This document shows, one piece after another, positions 42,201 through 51,091 of a stretch of 64,000 nt of DNA. The first letter of the stretch is position 1; every line of letters starts with the position of its first letter. Both the position numbers and the translations under genes were made by a program. The stretch is from the NCBI GenBank assembly GCA_017432285.1, contig JAFRJM010000042.1:62001-126000 (forward strand). Direction: 5' to 3'. This DNA is from Oscillospiraceae bacterium (lineage in GTDB: Bacteria; Bacillota; Clostridia; Oscillospirales; Ruminococcaceae). The notes below the pieces were generated by a model that worked only from the letters and a program-made list of their open reading frames with translations, was not told the origin of the DNA and did no database searches.

Positions 42201-42549
42201 GAAGTTCAAAAAGATCAACGTCTCTTCTTGTTTCCTCCACACGCGTGACGAATACCGATCCGTCCTCCCCCTGTGAGAATACATCTATCATCTTGCTGGG
42301 AAAACAGCGCTCAACATATTCAAGTGATCTGATAGCTTCGATATCGTTTTCGTCAAATCCATATGAAGAAAATATCTGGATATCCTGAAGGTGATATCTG
42401 TCGTTATATTTATCGACACTGTCCTCCATAATGACACTGCTGCTGAGCAATCCCATCATAAAAGCAACACCGATCATTACTATCATGACCAGCGAGAAAA
42501 ATCTGTTGAAGCTTTTACGTATCAGCCGCAGCGTGTCAATGTGGAACAT
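39211..42549 (-). CDS. Very large FtsX-like ABC permease with extracellular coiled coil
   Basis: A 1112-residue permease. After a first TM helix (residues about 15-35), a 500-residue extracellular region contains a long predicted coiled coil rich in Gln/Glu (residues about 240-560, with repeated EIQKN, EAREELN-like heptads and QINAGKAQYEAGVKEYQEQL). Two blocks of FtsX-type TM helices follow (about 600-730 and 1010-1100). The fold is like the YtrF/SalY or YknZ-type exporters and complex peptide-sensing permeases, with an unusually long external segment. It overlaps the ATPase stop by one base and so forms a half-transporter with it. Substrate unknown; the coiled coil could sense or span the cell wall. 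Confidence 0.82.
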   Translation of the reverse strand: MFHIDTLRLIRKSFNRFFSLVMIVMIGVAFMMGLLSSSVIMEDSVDKYNDRYHLQDIQIFSSYGFDENDIEAIRSLEYVERCFPSKMIDVFSQGEDGSVFVTRVEETRRDVDLFELLEGRMPDNSSEVIVLNNNMGGGGYQIGDKLTLYLDDDDVTKYLKKKEVEVVGIAESPAYMSKALGTSTLKNMELELVLYTIPSSFLREYYTTVYITFSGTEQYNGFSSEYKNLIEEQKADLKVFATKQEKELKQKLVDEYTEEIQKNEATLDEKRQEGQAKLDDAKQQLEDANIQIIANQAQLDSLNIVLGRTRTRLASLQNQYNSQYGDVEARVNAIVAQNGGRSFEQIYSELLTDYGTYTALKSMQNGTATDVYEPRIQEVQADTAARRDLLYNSLYPRRTELEGIIGDPDKTDAEREAARAELNEVNLQITNEEQQIAVNERLVAGYRELQETQSAASPQETMESIDAKYGGSVEATYRDMTKLAQDRLAWEAMKAEIDLAQQTINEASAEIASTQRQINAGKAQYEAGVKEYQEQLLNFNEQIEKAESEIRKAYQDLAELPDASWMLLDRDSHYTSYLFSNNAKQMGAIGIALPVLFYLVAALVCMTTMTRLIDEQRGQIGIFRALGFSKIAVTWKYVLYALLACVIGSTFGIVFGMAIFPTVIYNTWRLMYDLPQIVMQVPLQNLGICYGAFMVLIACVTALVAGKTLREPPSQLMRPKAPKNARKVFLEKIPFIWRRLSFTGKITARNLIRYKVRFFMTVIGVAGCTALLVVGWGIKDSIKDVVAIQFGELYNYNFVVNLDNDRALPDIVDALDSDLRNEYVAPVMSYSSKVYLDGEEEVITVQVMDARDGNDILHLRELDCTTPVRLSNSGALITEKFAQTNGIHKGDTITIESRNGIKAQVKVAEVVEMYFQHYLYISSDYYDSVFDEPFHANFVAVKSTADAEDMAELVKDYEGYESITDFSNVIEQFNTMIRALDLIILVVIITAGALAFVVLMNLTQVNISERIREIATLKVLGFRNYEVESYLFKEIFLLTVIGAIAGLPLGVVEHHFIMNVINMDMIKFGQNIKALSFLYAFAITLVFSYIVLLMTKKPLRQVEMIESLKSVE

Positions 42550-43250
42550 TAATACTCGATATCCTCCACATTAATCGGATTTTCATTCATAGTTACTGAT
42601 TCTATCTGTCCACTTTTTACACGGATTATCTTTTGTCCCATATCAGCTAATGCGCTGTTATGAGTGATCATAACAACTGTCATGTTCTGCGTGAAGCACA
42701 TGTCCTGCAGCACTTTGAGAACCTGCTTTCCTGTAACGTAGTCAAGAGCTCCAGTTGGCTCATCGCACAAAAGCAGCTTTGGATTTTTGGCCACCGCTCT
42801 GGCAATAGCGACTCTCTGCTGCTCACCGCCTGAAAGCTGTGACGGGAAGTTATTCAGACGATCTTCAAGCCCAACCATCTTGAGAACAAACCTTGAGTCC
42901 ATCGGGTCATCGCACAGCTGAATAGCCAGATCCACATTTTCTTTGGCAGTCAGGTTCTGGACAAGGTTATAGAACTGGAAAACAAACCCAACATCCGTAC
43001 GGCGATAGTCACAAAGCTCTCTTTCTGATGCTTTCGAGATCTCTTTTCCATCTACTATGATCGTGCCCGAGGTGGCGGTATCCATCCCTCCAAGAATGTT
43101 GAGTATTGTGGTCTTTCCTGCACCGCTGGAGCCCAGGACCACAACAAATTCTCCCTTATCTATAGAGAATGAAACATCATCCAGCGCTTTTATCTGGACT
43201 TCGCCCATCTGATATATCTTGCATACATTCTGGAATTCAATAAAACTCAT
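42549..43250 (-). CDS. ABC transporter ATPase, MacB/LolD-like
   Basis: A 233-residue ATPase with Walker [17 protein letters not shown], signature [14 protein letters not shown], Walker [13 protein letters not shown] and H-loop MITHNSA. The N-terminal [24 protein letters not shown] is typical of the lipoprotein/peptide exporter group. ATG 43250 has AGGTG seven bases upstream; a further 24 codons to 43322 are open without a site. It partners the FtsX permease that overlaps it. Confidence 0.9.
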   Translation of the reverse strand: MSFIEFQNVCKIYQMGEVQIKALDDVSFSIDKGEFVVVLGSSGAGKTTILNILGGMDTATSGTIIVDGKEISKASERELCDYRRTDVGFVFQFYNLVQNLTAKENVDLAIQLCDDPMDSRFVLKMVGLEDRLNNFPSQLSGGEQQRVAIARAVAKNPKLLLCDEPTGALDYVTGKQVLKVLQDMCFTQNMTVVMITHNSALADMGQKIIRVKSGQIESVTMNENPINVEDIEY

Positions 43251-43325
43251 GTTATACACCTGACTGATTTCTTGTAAGTATATGAATACATACATAGTTA
43301 TTATAACAGTATTTATTTCCATATA

Positions 43326-43350
43326 ACAAAAAACTCCGATCTCTCGGAGT
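43326..43350 (-). terminator. Terminator after tRNA-Leu
   Basis: ACTCCGAGAG and CTCGGAGT-type stem ACTCCGA/TCGGAGT around GAGA with T-run on the minus strand, just past the tRNA CCA end. Confidence 0.75.
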
Positions 43351-43358
43351 CTTTTTTT

Positions 43359-43442
43359 TGGTGCGAGTGACGAGACTTGAACTCGTACGTCGTGGACACA
43401 CGCCCCTCAAACGTGCCTGTCTGCCTATTCCAGCACACTCGC
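43359..43442 (-). tRNA. tRNA-Leu (GAG)
   Basis: Minus strand: acceptor GCGAGTG pairs with CACTCGC, CCA encoded at 43361-43359. The anticodon stem CACGT/GCGTG encloses TTGAGGG, giving GAG at 43408-43406, which decodes CUC/CUU. A long variable arm and GTTCAAG T-loop fit a type II leucine tRNA. Confidence 0.92.
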
Positions 43443-43521
43443 ATCAGCAAATGAGATTATATCAAACCACTTTGGTACTGTCAATGAAAGTTTTCAAACT
43501 TTCTTTGCCATATCAAAATGC

Positions 43522-44808
43522 TTATTTGTTACCACCTTCTGTTATGCCAGCGGGATTATCTTGTGACAGTTCAGAAACATCTTTAAGCTTCCTCTGGATC
43601 TGCCTTGTCCTGACACCGATGAGCTTGTCCAGTTCTTCATTTGCCTTGACTATACGGTTCTGAGCATTCTGAAGAACTGCACCGAAAGTATCGAATTCTG
43701 TACGGACATCACCTAGAACCTTCCACACCTCAGAAGACCTCTTCTGAATAGCTAGGGTCCTGAAGCCCATCTGGAAAGAGTTGAGAAGTGCTGCCATAGT
43801 AGTTGGACCTGCCACGCTAACTTTATACAGTCTTTGTATCTCGTCCACTACTCCGATCCTAACTGCCTCTGCATAAAGACCCTCAACAGGTAAGAACAAA
43901 ATAGCAAAATCGGTAGTAAATGGAACCTGAACGTATTTGTCGCGGATCTTTTTGGCTTCCTGCCGGATCCTGGAGTAAAGCTCACGCGAAGCCCGGTCTA
44001 TCTCCTCTTTTTCTCCTGAATCATATGCATTCAGCACGTACTGATACACATCCAAAGGAAATTTAGAGTCGATGGGAAGATAAACTGTACCATCATCGCC
44101 TCCGGGAAACTTTACCGCAAATTCCACAGGATCGCTGGATCCGGGTTTTGTGACAACGTTTCTGTCGTATTGTTCCGGAGAGAGTATCTGCTCAAGGATA
44201 GCACCAAGCTGGATCTCGCCAAATATTCCTCTGGTCTTTACATTCGACAGAACTTTCTTGAGATCCCCTACCCCTGTAGCAAGATTCTGCATCTCGCCCA
44301 TACTCTTATATACAGCTTCGAGCTGATCGGACACAAGTTTGAAACTTCTTCCGAGCTTCTCTTCAAGAGTCTTCTGAAGCTTTTCATCCACAGTGCTCCT
44401 GATTTCAGAAAGCTGCTGATTGTTGTCGTTTTGAATTGCATTGAGCCTGTTTTCCATCGTCTCACGCATATATTCAAGACGTCTTTCATTCTGCAGAGCA
44501 GAAGCTGCAAGCCTTTTGTCCATAGCAAGAAGCCGGTCATTTACTCCGTTCTCCAAAGACATCAGCCTTGAATCTTCCCGAGCAAAGGAAGATTCCAAGG
44601 AATGTCCGATGGAACTGCTCATCGCCTGAACATTCTGAGAAGATTCTTTTCTTGAATCTCTCATCTCTGAAGTAAGCTCTTTTCGTATCTCCTGCAGTCT
44701 TCTTTCCAGCAGTTTGTCACTGTTGTGCGTCAGCAAAAAGCAGCACAAAACAAGCGAAACCGCAGAAAAAGCAGTCGAAAGTATCAGAAGAACATCTGTA
44801 ATGGTCAT
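43522..44808 (-). CDS. rmuC: DNA recombination protein RmuC
   Basis: A 428-residue protein. Residues about 1-25 form a TM segment (VLLILSTAFSAVSLVLCCFLL), 30-180 a long coiled coil, and the C-terminal half holds the conserved RmuC nuclease-like block: RGIFGEIQLGAILEQILSPEQYDRNV, then PIDSKFPLDVYQ and FLPVEGLYAEAV with GPTTMAALLNSF. RmuC limits inversion events in E. coli; it is thought to process DNA. It is 5 bases after the Der stop on the same strand. Confidence 0.93.
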   Translation of the reverse strand: MTITDVLLILSTAFSAVSLVLCCFLLTHNSDKLLERRLQEIRKELTSEMRDSRKESSQNVQAMSSSIGHSLESSFAREDSRLMSLENGVNDRLLAMDKRLAASALQNERRLEYMRETMENRLNAIQNDNNQQLSEIRSTVDEKLQKTLEEKLGRSFKLVSDQLEAVYKSMGEMQNLATGVGDLKKVLSNVKTRGIFGEIQLGAILEQILSPEQYDRNVVTKPGSSDPVEFAVKFPGGDDGTVYLPIDSKFPLDVYQYVLNAYDSGEKEEIDRASRELYSRIRQEAKKIRDKYVQVPFTTDFAILFLPVEGLYAEAVRIGVVDEIQRLYKVSVAGPTTMAALLNSFQMGFRTLAIQKRSSEVWKVLGDVRTEFDTFGAVLQNAQNRIVKANEELDKLIGVRTRQIQRKLKDVSELSQDNPAGITEGGNK

Positions 44809-44813
44809 TGCCT

Positions 44814-46124
44814 TTACCCTCTGCCTCGGATCATAAGCCTGATTGGAGTTCCCTCCAATCCATATGTTTCTCTGATCTGGTTCTCCAAATATCTCTGGTA
44901 ACTGAAATGGAAAAGTTCCGGATCATTGCAGAACACCGCAAACGCTGGAGGTCTGGTCGTTGGCTGAGTAATATAGTATATCTTGAGTCTTTTTCCCTTG
45001 TCTGACGGAGGCTGTACCCTGGAAGTTGCCCTTGCCAATAGTTCATTGAGCGATCCAGTCTTTATCCTCATGGCGTTCTGCTCATCAACATACTTTATAA
45101 GCTCCAGAAGCCTGTCGACGCGCTGACCAGTCTTAGCAGAGATGAAAATGATAGGCGCATAAGCCATGAAACTGAAATCATTTTCGTATTTTTTCCTCAT
45201 CTCAGACATCGTCTTATCGTCTTTTTCGACAAGATCCCACTTGTTGATGCAGATGATGCATCCTTTTCCCTGCTCATGAGCATAGCCTGCTATCTTGCTG
45301 TCCTGCTCTGCAAACCCTTCTGTAGCATCGATCATGATCACACAGACATTTGCACGGTCAACAGCAGCCAAAGCACGCATGACACCGAATTGTTCGATCT
45401 TGTCATCTATGCGGGATTTTCTGCGCATTCCAGCCGTATCGATAAACACAAACTTGCCTATCTCATTTTCCACATTGACGTCGATAGAATCTCTGGTAGT
45501 ACCTGCAACATCGGAAACTATGACTCTGTTCTCACCTACGATCTTGTTAACAAGACTTGATTTTCCGGCATTAGGACGCCCGATCACAGCGACTAAGATA
45601 GATTCGTCATCTTCTTCCTCTTCCGGCTCGTCAAGATAAGCAACTACTGCATCAAGCAGATCTCCCGTACCGTGACCGTGTAGCGATGACACGGGAAATA
45701 CTTCACCAAATCCAAGTGAGTAGAACTCATAAAACTCATCAGGGACCGCACCAAGTGAGTCCACCTTGTTGACGACAACGATAACTGGCCTGCCGCTCTG
45801 TCTGAGAAGATCTGCAAGCTCCATATCTGCTGCGGTAACACCTGCTCTGATATCCGTGATCATAAGGATAACAGCAGATGTCTGAACCGCAAGTTCGACC
45901 TGCTGGCGGATATGTGGCATGTAACCGGTATTGTTTCCTATCTCCAGACCGCCTGTGTCGATAAGAGAGAACTTGTACCTCCCCCACTCGCAGTCACCGA
46001 TAAGGCGGTCCCGGGTGATTCCAGGATAATCGTCAACGATCGCTCTTCTCTCACCGATCATTTTATTGAAAAAAGTGGATTTCCCTACATTGGGACGTCC
46101 GACGATAGCTACTGTCTGTTTCAA
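44814..46124 (-). CDS. der: GTPase Der (EngA), ribosome assembly
   Basis: A 436-residue tandem GTPase. G1 of the first domain is GRPNVGKSTFF (about residues 8-18) and of the second GRPNAGKSSLV (about 183-193); NKVDSLG and NKWDLVE are the G4 motifs. A C-terminal KH-like domain follows (RTKGSLNELLARATSRVQPPSDKGKRLKIYYITQ). Der works in 50S maturation and is essential in most bacteria. It overlaps the DUF512 gene by 4 bases. Confidence 0.96.
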   Translation of the reverse strand: MKQTVAIVGRPNVGKSTFFNKMIGERRAIVDDYPGITRDRLIGDCEWGRYKFSLIDTGGLEIGNNTGYMPHIRQQVELAVQTSAVILMITDIRAGVTAADMELADLLRQSGRPVIVVVNKVDSLGAVPDEFYEFYSLGFGEVFPVSSLHGHGTGDLLDAVVAYLDEPEEEEDDESILVAVIGRPNAGKSSLVNKIVGENRVIVSDVAGTTRDSIDVNVENEIGKFVFIDTAGMRRKSRIDDKIEQFGVMRALAAVDRANVCVIMIDATEGFAEQDSKIAGYAHEQGKGCIICINKWDLVEKDDKTMSEMRKKYENDFSFMAYAPIIFISAKTGQRVDRLLELIKYVDEQNAMRIKTGSLNELLARATSRVQPPSDKGKRLKIYYITQPTTRPPAFAVFCNDPELFHFSYQRYLENQIRETYGLEGTPIRLMIRGRG

Positions 46125-47446
46125 ATTTCAAATCCTCCTTCAAAACGCCCCAGCATAGCATCAAGAAGATCCATGCCGTCATTCGTCAAACGAAGAGGCT
46201 TTCCTAGTTTTTCTTCAAATTCTTCCCTTGTAACGTCATCGAGGAAACGGTCATTATCTCTACGAAGGACCGCCTCTGTCATACAAAGAAAGTCTGCCTT
46301 GAGCTCGACATCTTTCAGCTGAGCGAGAATATCCTGAGCCGTCAGAAGTCCTGCGACAGTTATGGACGGACCATAGAAATCGTTTCTTATGGCGTGAACT
46401 CTGACGTGCATATTGGGAAACTTCTCAACCGCAAGTTCTCCGAGATGCTCCATAAGCGCCTTGGCAGCATATCCGGTTGCAATATCGACTTCATGGATAT
46501 CGTCATCCGGATCTTCCATGTCAAGCGCAGTCCGGAATTCATCTTCAAACTGCGTGCACATACCTACACCGTTCTCGATCTGCAGGTACTCGCCGTATTG
46601 CTCAGGTGCTGGCATCGGCTCATCGGAAAGCAGATAAAACTCATCAGATGCAAATACTATATCATTCCCGTATTTTTCCCGGCATCTTTCAGCGATAGGC
46701 CTGATTATATCAAGGATCTCAATAGCGCTTTCTTTATCAAAAGGTCTCAGTTGCGTAAGACCTTCTCTATGAGAGGTTAATCCTACAGGAACAACTGCAA
46801 TACTTCCGACCTGTGGACAAAGTTTTATCAAGTCCTCCAAAGTTCTTTTAAGCTCTTCGCCGTCGTTCCAATCCCTGCACAGCACGATCTGACAGTTTAT
46901 ACTTACACCCGATTCTGCCAACTGATAAAGATATTTCAGGCTTCTTCCCGCAAAACGGTTCCCCAGCATCTTGTTTCTCAACTCAGGGTTAGTTGTGTGA
47001 ACAGATATATTTACCGGAGATATCTTCATTTTTATGATGCGGTCAACATCATGATCTGAAAGATTTGTCAGAGTCACATAACTGCCAAACAGAAAACTCA
47101 TGCGCTCATCGTCATCTTTAAAGTAGATGCTCCTGCGCATTCCCTTGGGATTCTGATCTATAAAACAGAATATACAACTGTTCCTGCAGGCATGTTCGTT
47201 ATCCATGAGAAACGAATCAGATTCCAAGCCGAGATGATCATATTCCCCTTTTGAAACATGAGCTTCCTGTATCGTTCCATCAGGCAGCTGAAACGTAAGA
47301 TCAAGTTCTTGAGCTGCAGAATAGAATCCATAATCTAGCACATCAGAAATAGTTTCGCCATTGATAGACAACAGCAAAGTGCCTTCAGGTAGATTCAGTT
47401 CTTCCGCAGGAGTATACTTCTCTGCTCCTATGATCTTAACAGCCAT
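46121..47446 (-). CDS. DUF512/PDZ-containing radical SAM protein
   Basis: A 441-residue protein. N-terminal residues about 1-65 form a PDZ-like fold (KIIGAEKYTPAEELNLPEGTLLLSINGE). The radical SAM cluster motif is CRNSCIFCF (C-x3-C-x2-C), near residue 90, with a typical TIM-barrel core, and the C-terminal DUF512 region follows (VHAIRNDFYGPSITVAGLLTAQD). The family is nearly always next to der in Clostridia but its reaction is not established. ATG 47446 has AAGGGAA immediately in front, so spacing is short; GTG 47458 is an alternative. Confidence 0.88.
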   Translation of the reverse strand: MAVKIIGAEKYTPAEELNLPEGTLLLSINGETISDVLDYGFYSAAQELDLTFQLPDGTIQEAHVSKGEYDHLGLESDSFLMDNEHACRNSCIFCFIDQNPKGMRRSIYFKDDDERMSFLFGSYVTLTNLSDHDVDRIIKMKISPVNISVHTTNPELRNKMLGNRFAGRSLKYLYQLAESGVSINCQIVLCRDWNDGEELKRTLEDLIKLCPQVGSIAVVPVGLTSHREGLTQLRPFDKESAIEILDIIRPIAERCREKYGNDIVFASDEFYLLSDEPMPAPEQYGEYLQIENGVGMCTQFEDEFRTALDMEDPDDDIHEVDIATGYAAKALMEHLGELAVEKFPNMHVRVHAIRNDFYGPSITVAGLLTAQDILAQLKDVELKADFLCMTEAVLRRDNDRFLDDVTREEFEEKLGKPLRLTNDGMDLLDAMLGRFEGGFEI

Positions 47447-47461
47447 TTCCCTTAACACTAA

Positions 47462-47492
47462 AAAAGACGAGGAAATGAACCCCCCGTCTCTT
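47462..47492 (-). terminator. Terminator after rpmF
   Basis: AGACGGGG and CCTCGTCT form a stem around GGTTCATTT, followed by TTTTTTAG on the minus strand. Confidence 0.6.
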
Positions 47493-47503
47493 TGTTTACG
47501 ACT

Positions 47504-47686
47504 TTACGCTTCTTTGCTTACAACTTCTCTGCCGTTGTAATATCCGCAGAAACCACAAGCCTTGTGCGGAACCATATATTCGCCGCAACGCGGGCATTTA
47601 ACTAGCGTTGGAGCGGCTAATTTCCAAACGGAGGAGCGTCTTTTATCGCGCCGCGCCTTGCTGGTTTTTCTTTTCGGTACTGCCAT
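47504..47686 (-). CDS. rpmF: 50S ribosomal protein L32
   Basis: A 60-residue ribosomal protein with [20 protein letters not shown] at the N-terminus and a zinc ribbon [20 protein letters not shown] (four Cys), so it is the zinc-containing form. ATG 47686 has GAGGAGGTG seven bases upstream; the open frame further upstream is not used. It is a short single transcript, ended by the hairpin at 47462-47492. Confidence 0.96.
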   Translation of the reverse strand: MAVPKRKTSKARRDKRRSSVWKLAAPTLVKCPRCGEYMVPHKACGFCGYYNGREVVSKEA

Positions 47687-47798
47687 GCCGAGCACCTCCT
47701 CTATCATCTCATTCAAGTAACGCTCCTAAAAAGCGTGCTTGATTATTATATCATAATGTTTTTCTCTGTCAACGAAATTTTATTGTTTTTACGCGGTT

Positions 47799-48203
47799 TT
47801 ACAGATATTTTTTGACCGATTCAGGAAGGGCACTCATATCTGCGGATACAGTGACTATAAATTTGATATATTCCGGTGCAACATCACAGATATGATCAAA
47901 CAGCTTTCCGAGCCCCTCGAGGTCTCCTCCTCCGATCTTAAGCGAACCGTCCATGTAGACCTGCTCTATGTCGTAGTCACCGGCAAGCACTCCCATAATG
48001 AAACCAAAGTACTGATCATATCCGCGAATATTGTAATCATCGACATCGATTATCCTGACACTGGGCTTGATGTTGTATGTGGACTTCATTCCCTTTTCAA
48101 TACATACGATGTGTCCGCCGGAAGTTTCAGCTGCGTTATTCATCTGCTCAATAATAGTTTTTGTCTTGCCTGATCCTTTTTCTCCTACGACCAACTGTAT
48201 CAT
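47799..48203 (-). CDS. Small P-loop ATP-binding protein of unknown function
   Basis: A 134-residue protein with VVGEKGSGKTKTIIEQMN (Walker A) at the start and two acidic strand ends (VRIIDVDDYN) that could be Walker B. Homologous small proteins are often labelled twitching-motility-type ATPases, but this length covers only an ATPase core fragment, so function is unknown. It has a basic Lys-tail and no membrane segment. It stands between rpmF and pgi, on the minus strand; its start is at 48203 and it shows no other context clue. Confidence 0.75.
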   Translation of the reverse strand: MIQLVVGEKGSGKTKTIIEQMNNAAETSGGHIVCIEKGMKSTYNIKPSVRIIDVDDYNIRGYDQYFGFIMGVLAGDYDIEQVYMDGSLKIGGGDLEGLGKLFDHICDVAPEYIKFIVTVSADMSALPESVKKYL

Positions 48204-48240
48204 TATATTTATCCTCCGATTTGTTAAGTTAAATTATAGT

Positions 48241-49560
48241 TTATTTCAGAAGGTTTTTCTTATCTTCCTCATAACCAGGTTTATCAAGAAGAGCAAACAT
48301 ATTTCTCTTGTAAGTTTCCACACCGGGCTGATTGAACGGATTAACTCCAAGAACATATCCGGAAACTGCGCATGCCCTCTCCATAAAATATATCAGTTCT
48401 CCCAAGTTGTAAGCGTCCATGCGCTCCACTTCTATGATACTGCATGGCACTCCGCCTTCAACGTGAGCCCTCAGTGTAGCATCAGAAGCGACCTGATTGA
48501 TGTCCTCCAAAGTCTTTCCTGCCAGATAATTCAGTCCGTCAAAATCGACTTCCTCCTTGTTAACTGCCAGCTCTGAACCTGTTTCCAGGAACGAAACCAG
48601 TGTTTCAAAAAGGAATCTGCTGCCGTCCTGAACGTATTGTCCCATGGAATGGAGATCAGTCGTAAACAATGCGCTTGAAGGATATATGCCTTTCTTCTCC
48701 TTCCCTTCGCTCTCACCAAACAGCTGCTTATACCATTCTCCCATCATGCGGAAGCGCGGCTCAAAGCACGATAGCACCTCAACATTTTTACCCTTTCTGT
48801 ACAGGATGTTCCTTACTGCGGCATAAAGGTTGGACGGATTATCCAAAGTATCATCAAGATCTATCGCTGTTCTATAGTCAGCTGCTCCCTGCAATAAAGC
48901 ATCCGTATCGATACCTGCCACTGCCAGAGGCAAAAGACCGACAGCTGTAAGAACAGAGAATCTTCCGCCAACATCATCCGGTACGACAAACGTCTCATAA
49001 CCCTGCTCATCGGACAACTTCTTTAATGTGCCGCGGGCTTTATCTGTTGTCGCGATAATGCGCTTTGCCGCCTCATCTTCTCCATATCTGCGGATGAGAT
49101 AATTGCGGAGCGTGCGGAAGGCTACAGCAGGTTCTGTTGTCGTTCCTGATTTGGAGATGACATTGACAGATACCTCACCGGTTTCACATATCTTCAAAAG
49201 ATCAGCAAGATCTGTTGCAGAAATGGAGTTACCGGCAAAATAAACACGCGGTCTGGATAATTCATTATGCGATTCACCAAGCAGAAGCTCCAGCACAGCT
49301 CTTGCTCCCAGATAGGAGCCGCCTATTCCTATGACAATAAAGATGTCGCTGGTCTCACGAATACGCTTTGCTGCTGCTTTAATCCTGCTGTATTCCTCTT
49401 TGTCAAAATCAACAGGCAGATCCCTCCAACCGAGAAAATCATTTCCTGCTCCGGTCCCTTCCCTAAGTACTCTGGAAGCTTCCAGAACTTCTGGTGAGAT
49501 AGCTACGAGTTCATCATTAGAAATAAAATTCTTTAGGTATCCAGTATTGTAACGGATCAT
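48241..49560 (-). CDS. pgi: Glucose-6-phosphate isomerase
   Basis: A 439-residue enzyme that interconverts glucose 6-phosphate and fructose 6-phosphate in glycolysis. The sugar-phosphate site is FIVIGIGGSYLGARAVLEL; VISKSGTTTEPAVAFRTL and the C-terminal block VNPFNQPGVETYKRNMFALL are Pgi signatures. The size matches the shorter Gram-positive form. ATG 49560 has AGAGGTG five to six bases upstream; the frame extends to 49596. A promoter TTGACT, 18 bases, TATCAT is at 49624-49595. Confidence 0.96.
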   Translation of the reverse strand: MIRYNTGYLKNFISNDELVAISPEVLEASRVLREGTGAGNDFLGWRDLPVDFDKEEYSRIKAAAKRIRETSDIFIVIGIGGSYLGARAVLELLLGESHNELSRPRVYFAGNSISATDLADLLKICETGEVSVNVISKSGTTTEPAVAFRTLRNYLIRRYGEDEAAKRIIATTDKARGTLKKLSDEQGYETFVVPDDVGGRFSVLTAVGLLPLAVAGIDTDALLQGAADYRTAIDLDDTLDNPSNLYAAVRNILYRKGKNVEVLSCFEPRFRMMGEWYKQLFGESEGKEKKGIYPSSALFTTDLHSMGQYVQDGSRFLFETLVSFLETGSELAVNKEEVDFDGLNYLAGKTLEDINQVASDATLRAHVEGGVPCSIIEVERMDAYNLGELIYFMERACAVSGYVLGVNPFNQPGVETYKRNMFALLDKPGYEEDKKNLLK

Positions 49561-49594
49561 GATGCACCTCTCATTTTGATATTTGTACAATACC

Positions 49595-49624
49595 ATGATA
49601 TTGCATGCCGAGAGACAAAGTCAA
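49595..49624 (-). promoter_or_regulatory. Promoter of pgi
   Basis: TTGACT (49624-49619) and TATCAT (49600-49595) on the minus strand with an 18-base spacer. Confidence 0.5.
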
Positions 49625-49683
49625 TCTCGCCAAACATTTGACAATACAGTATAATTGTGTTCGGTCGACAATTAGGAGGAAGC

Positions 49684-50994
49684 ATGAAGGTATTCTTTGA
49701 AACATTCGGATGCAAAGTCAATGTATATGAGACTTCCGCTCTGATCCGGCTATTCAATGAAGCCGGTTTCGAGCGCACGGACACCCTTTCCGAAGCTGAT
49801 GTCGTAGTCATAAACTCATGTACAGTGACTGAGAATGCGGATAGAAAAGCACGAACTTTCGTTAGAAAAGCCCGTGCTGTTGTTCCTGATGCAGCCATAG
49901 TTCTGTGCGGATGCTATGCTCAGGCTTTCCCGGATAAAGCGGCTAAAATTCAGCCTGATATCCTGATGGGCACATCAGATAGAAGCACTACTCCCCAGAT
50001 CGTCCTTGACTACCTGAAAGACCGCGAACAGAGAAACCTTGTTCATCCTTTCACAAATGCATCGTATGAGATCATGGATGCTGAAGAACTGGTCGAACAT
50101 ACAAGAGCATTTCTAAAGATACAGGACGGCTGTGAAAAGTACTGCTCATACTGCGCTATCCCGAAAGCAAGAGGACCTGTCAGATCTATGCCTCTCGCAG
50201 AAGTGCGCAGGCAGTGTGAAGGCTTTGCAAGCAACGGTTACAAAGAGATCGTCCTCTGCGGCATAAATCTTTCTGCTTACGGTGCAGACCTTGGCTGCGA
50301 TCTCGGGGACGCTGTTATGACATGTCAGGATATCGGGGGTATAAGCCGGATCCGACTGAGCTCTCTTGAATGCGACATCCTAACAGAGGATATGCTTGAG
50401 AAATTTGCCGGCTGCGACAAATTCTGCCCTCAATTCCATCTTTCGCTTCAAAGCGGATGTGACAGGACTTTGAGGAGGATGAACAGACACTATACTTCTG
50501 ATGAATATTACCACATATGCGAAAAGATACGCTCCCTGTTCGATAACCCGACATTCACGACGGACATAATAGTCGGATTCCCCGGAGAAACAGAGGAGGA
50601 TTTTGAGGACAGTGTTTCATTCTGCAGGAAAGTAGGCTTCCTTCGCGCTCATGTCTTCCCCTATTCCAGAAGAAGTGGGACGATGGCTGATGCGCTTCCT
50701 GACCAGATCACACGCGCCGAAAAAGAGCGCCGTTCCAGGATAATGATCGCTGCCATGAAAGAACGCTCCGGAGAGATACTCAACTCTTTTGTCGGGAAAA
50801 AAGAACGCATAATCCTTGAACAACCGGACGGAAATGGTGTATTTGGTTATTCCGACCGTTATCTCCCATGTAGGGTGATCGGAGATGGTCTTCAGACAAA
50901 CCAGATCGTTATCGGAACAGTTGAAAGGATAGAAAATTGGACTGCAGTAGTTATTCCGGAAACGATCAGACTACAAAAATCTCCTGTAAAGTAA
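49684..50994 (+). CDS. mtaB: tRNA threonylcarbamoyladenosine methylthiotransferase MtaB
   Basis: A 436-residue radical SAM enzyme that adds a methylthio group to t6A37 of tRNA decoding ANN codons. The N-terminal UPF0004 domain provides FFETFGCKVN, INSCTVTENADRKAR and LCGCYAQ (three Cys for a second cluster). The radical SAM motif is CEKYCSYCAIP. IVGFPGETEEDF is also typical, and a C-terminal TRAM-like domain follows. ATG 49684 has AGGAGGA upstream. Shared intergenic space with pgi; the gene has its own terminator. Confidence 0.95.
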   Translation: MKVFFETFGCKVNVYETSALIRLFNEAGFERTDTLSEADVVVINSCTVTENADRKARTFVRKARAVVPDAAIVLCGCYAQAFPDKAAKIQPDILMGTSDRSTTPQIVLDYLKDREQRNLVHPFTNASYEIMDAEELVEHTRAFLKIQDGCEKYCSYCAIPKARGPVRSMPLAEVRRQCEGFASNGYKEIVLCGINLSAYGADLGCDLGDAVMTCQDIGGISRIRLSSLECDILTEDMLEKFAGCDKFCPQFHLSLQSGCDRTLRRMNRHYTSDEYYHICEKIRSLFDNPTFTTDIIVGFPGETEEDFEDSVSFCRKVGFLRAHVFPYSRRSGTMADALPDQITRAEKERRSRIMIAAMKERSGEILNSFVGKKERIILEQPDGNGVFGYSDRYLPCRVIGDGLQTNQIVIGTVERIENWTAVVIPETIRLQKSPVK

Positions 50995-50995
50995 T

Positions 50996-51036
50996 ATGCC
51001 TGTACATGTCTTTCTGACTGTTACAGGCTATTTTAT
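50996..51036 (+). terminator. Terminator of mtaB
   Basis: GCCTGTA and TACAGGC pair around CATGTCTTTCTGACTGT-type loop, followed by TATTTTATT. Confidence 0.7.
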
Positions 51037-51073
51037 TGCAAAAAAAGACCAGGCTATCAAGGCCTGGCCACTC
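51037..51073 (-). terminator. Terminator of the ftsK-MBL-DUF3006 operon
   Basis: On the minus strand GGCCAGGC pairs with GCCTGGTC around CTTGATA and TTTTTTTGC follows. Confidence 0.8.
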
Positions 51074-51091
51074 ATTATTTCTCTGCTGTAT

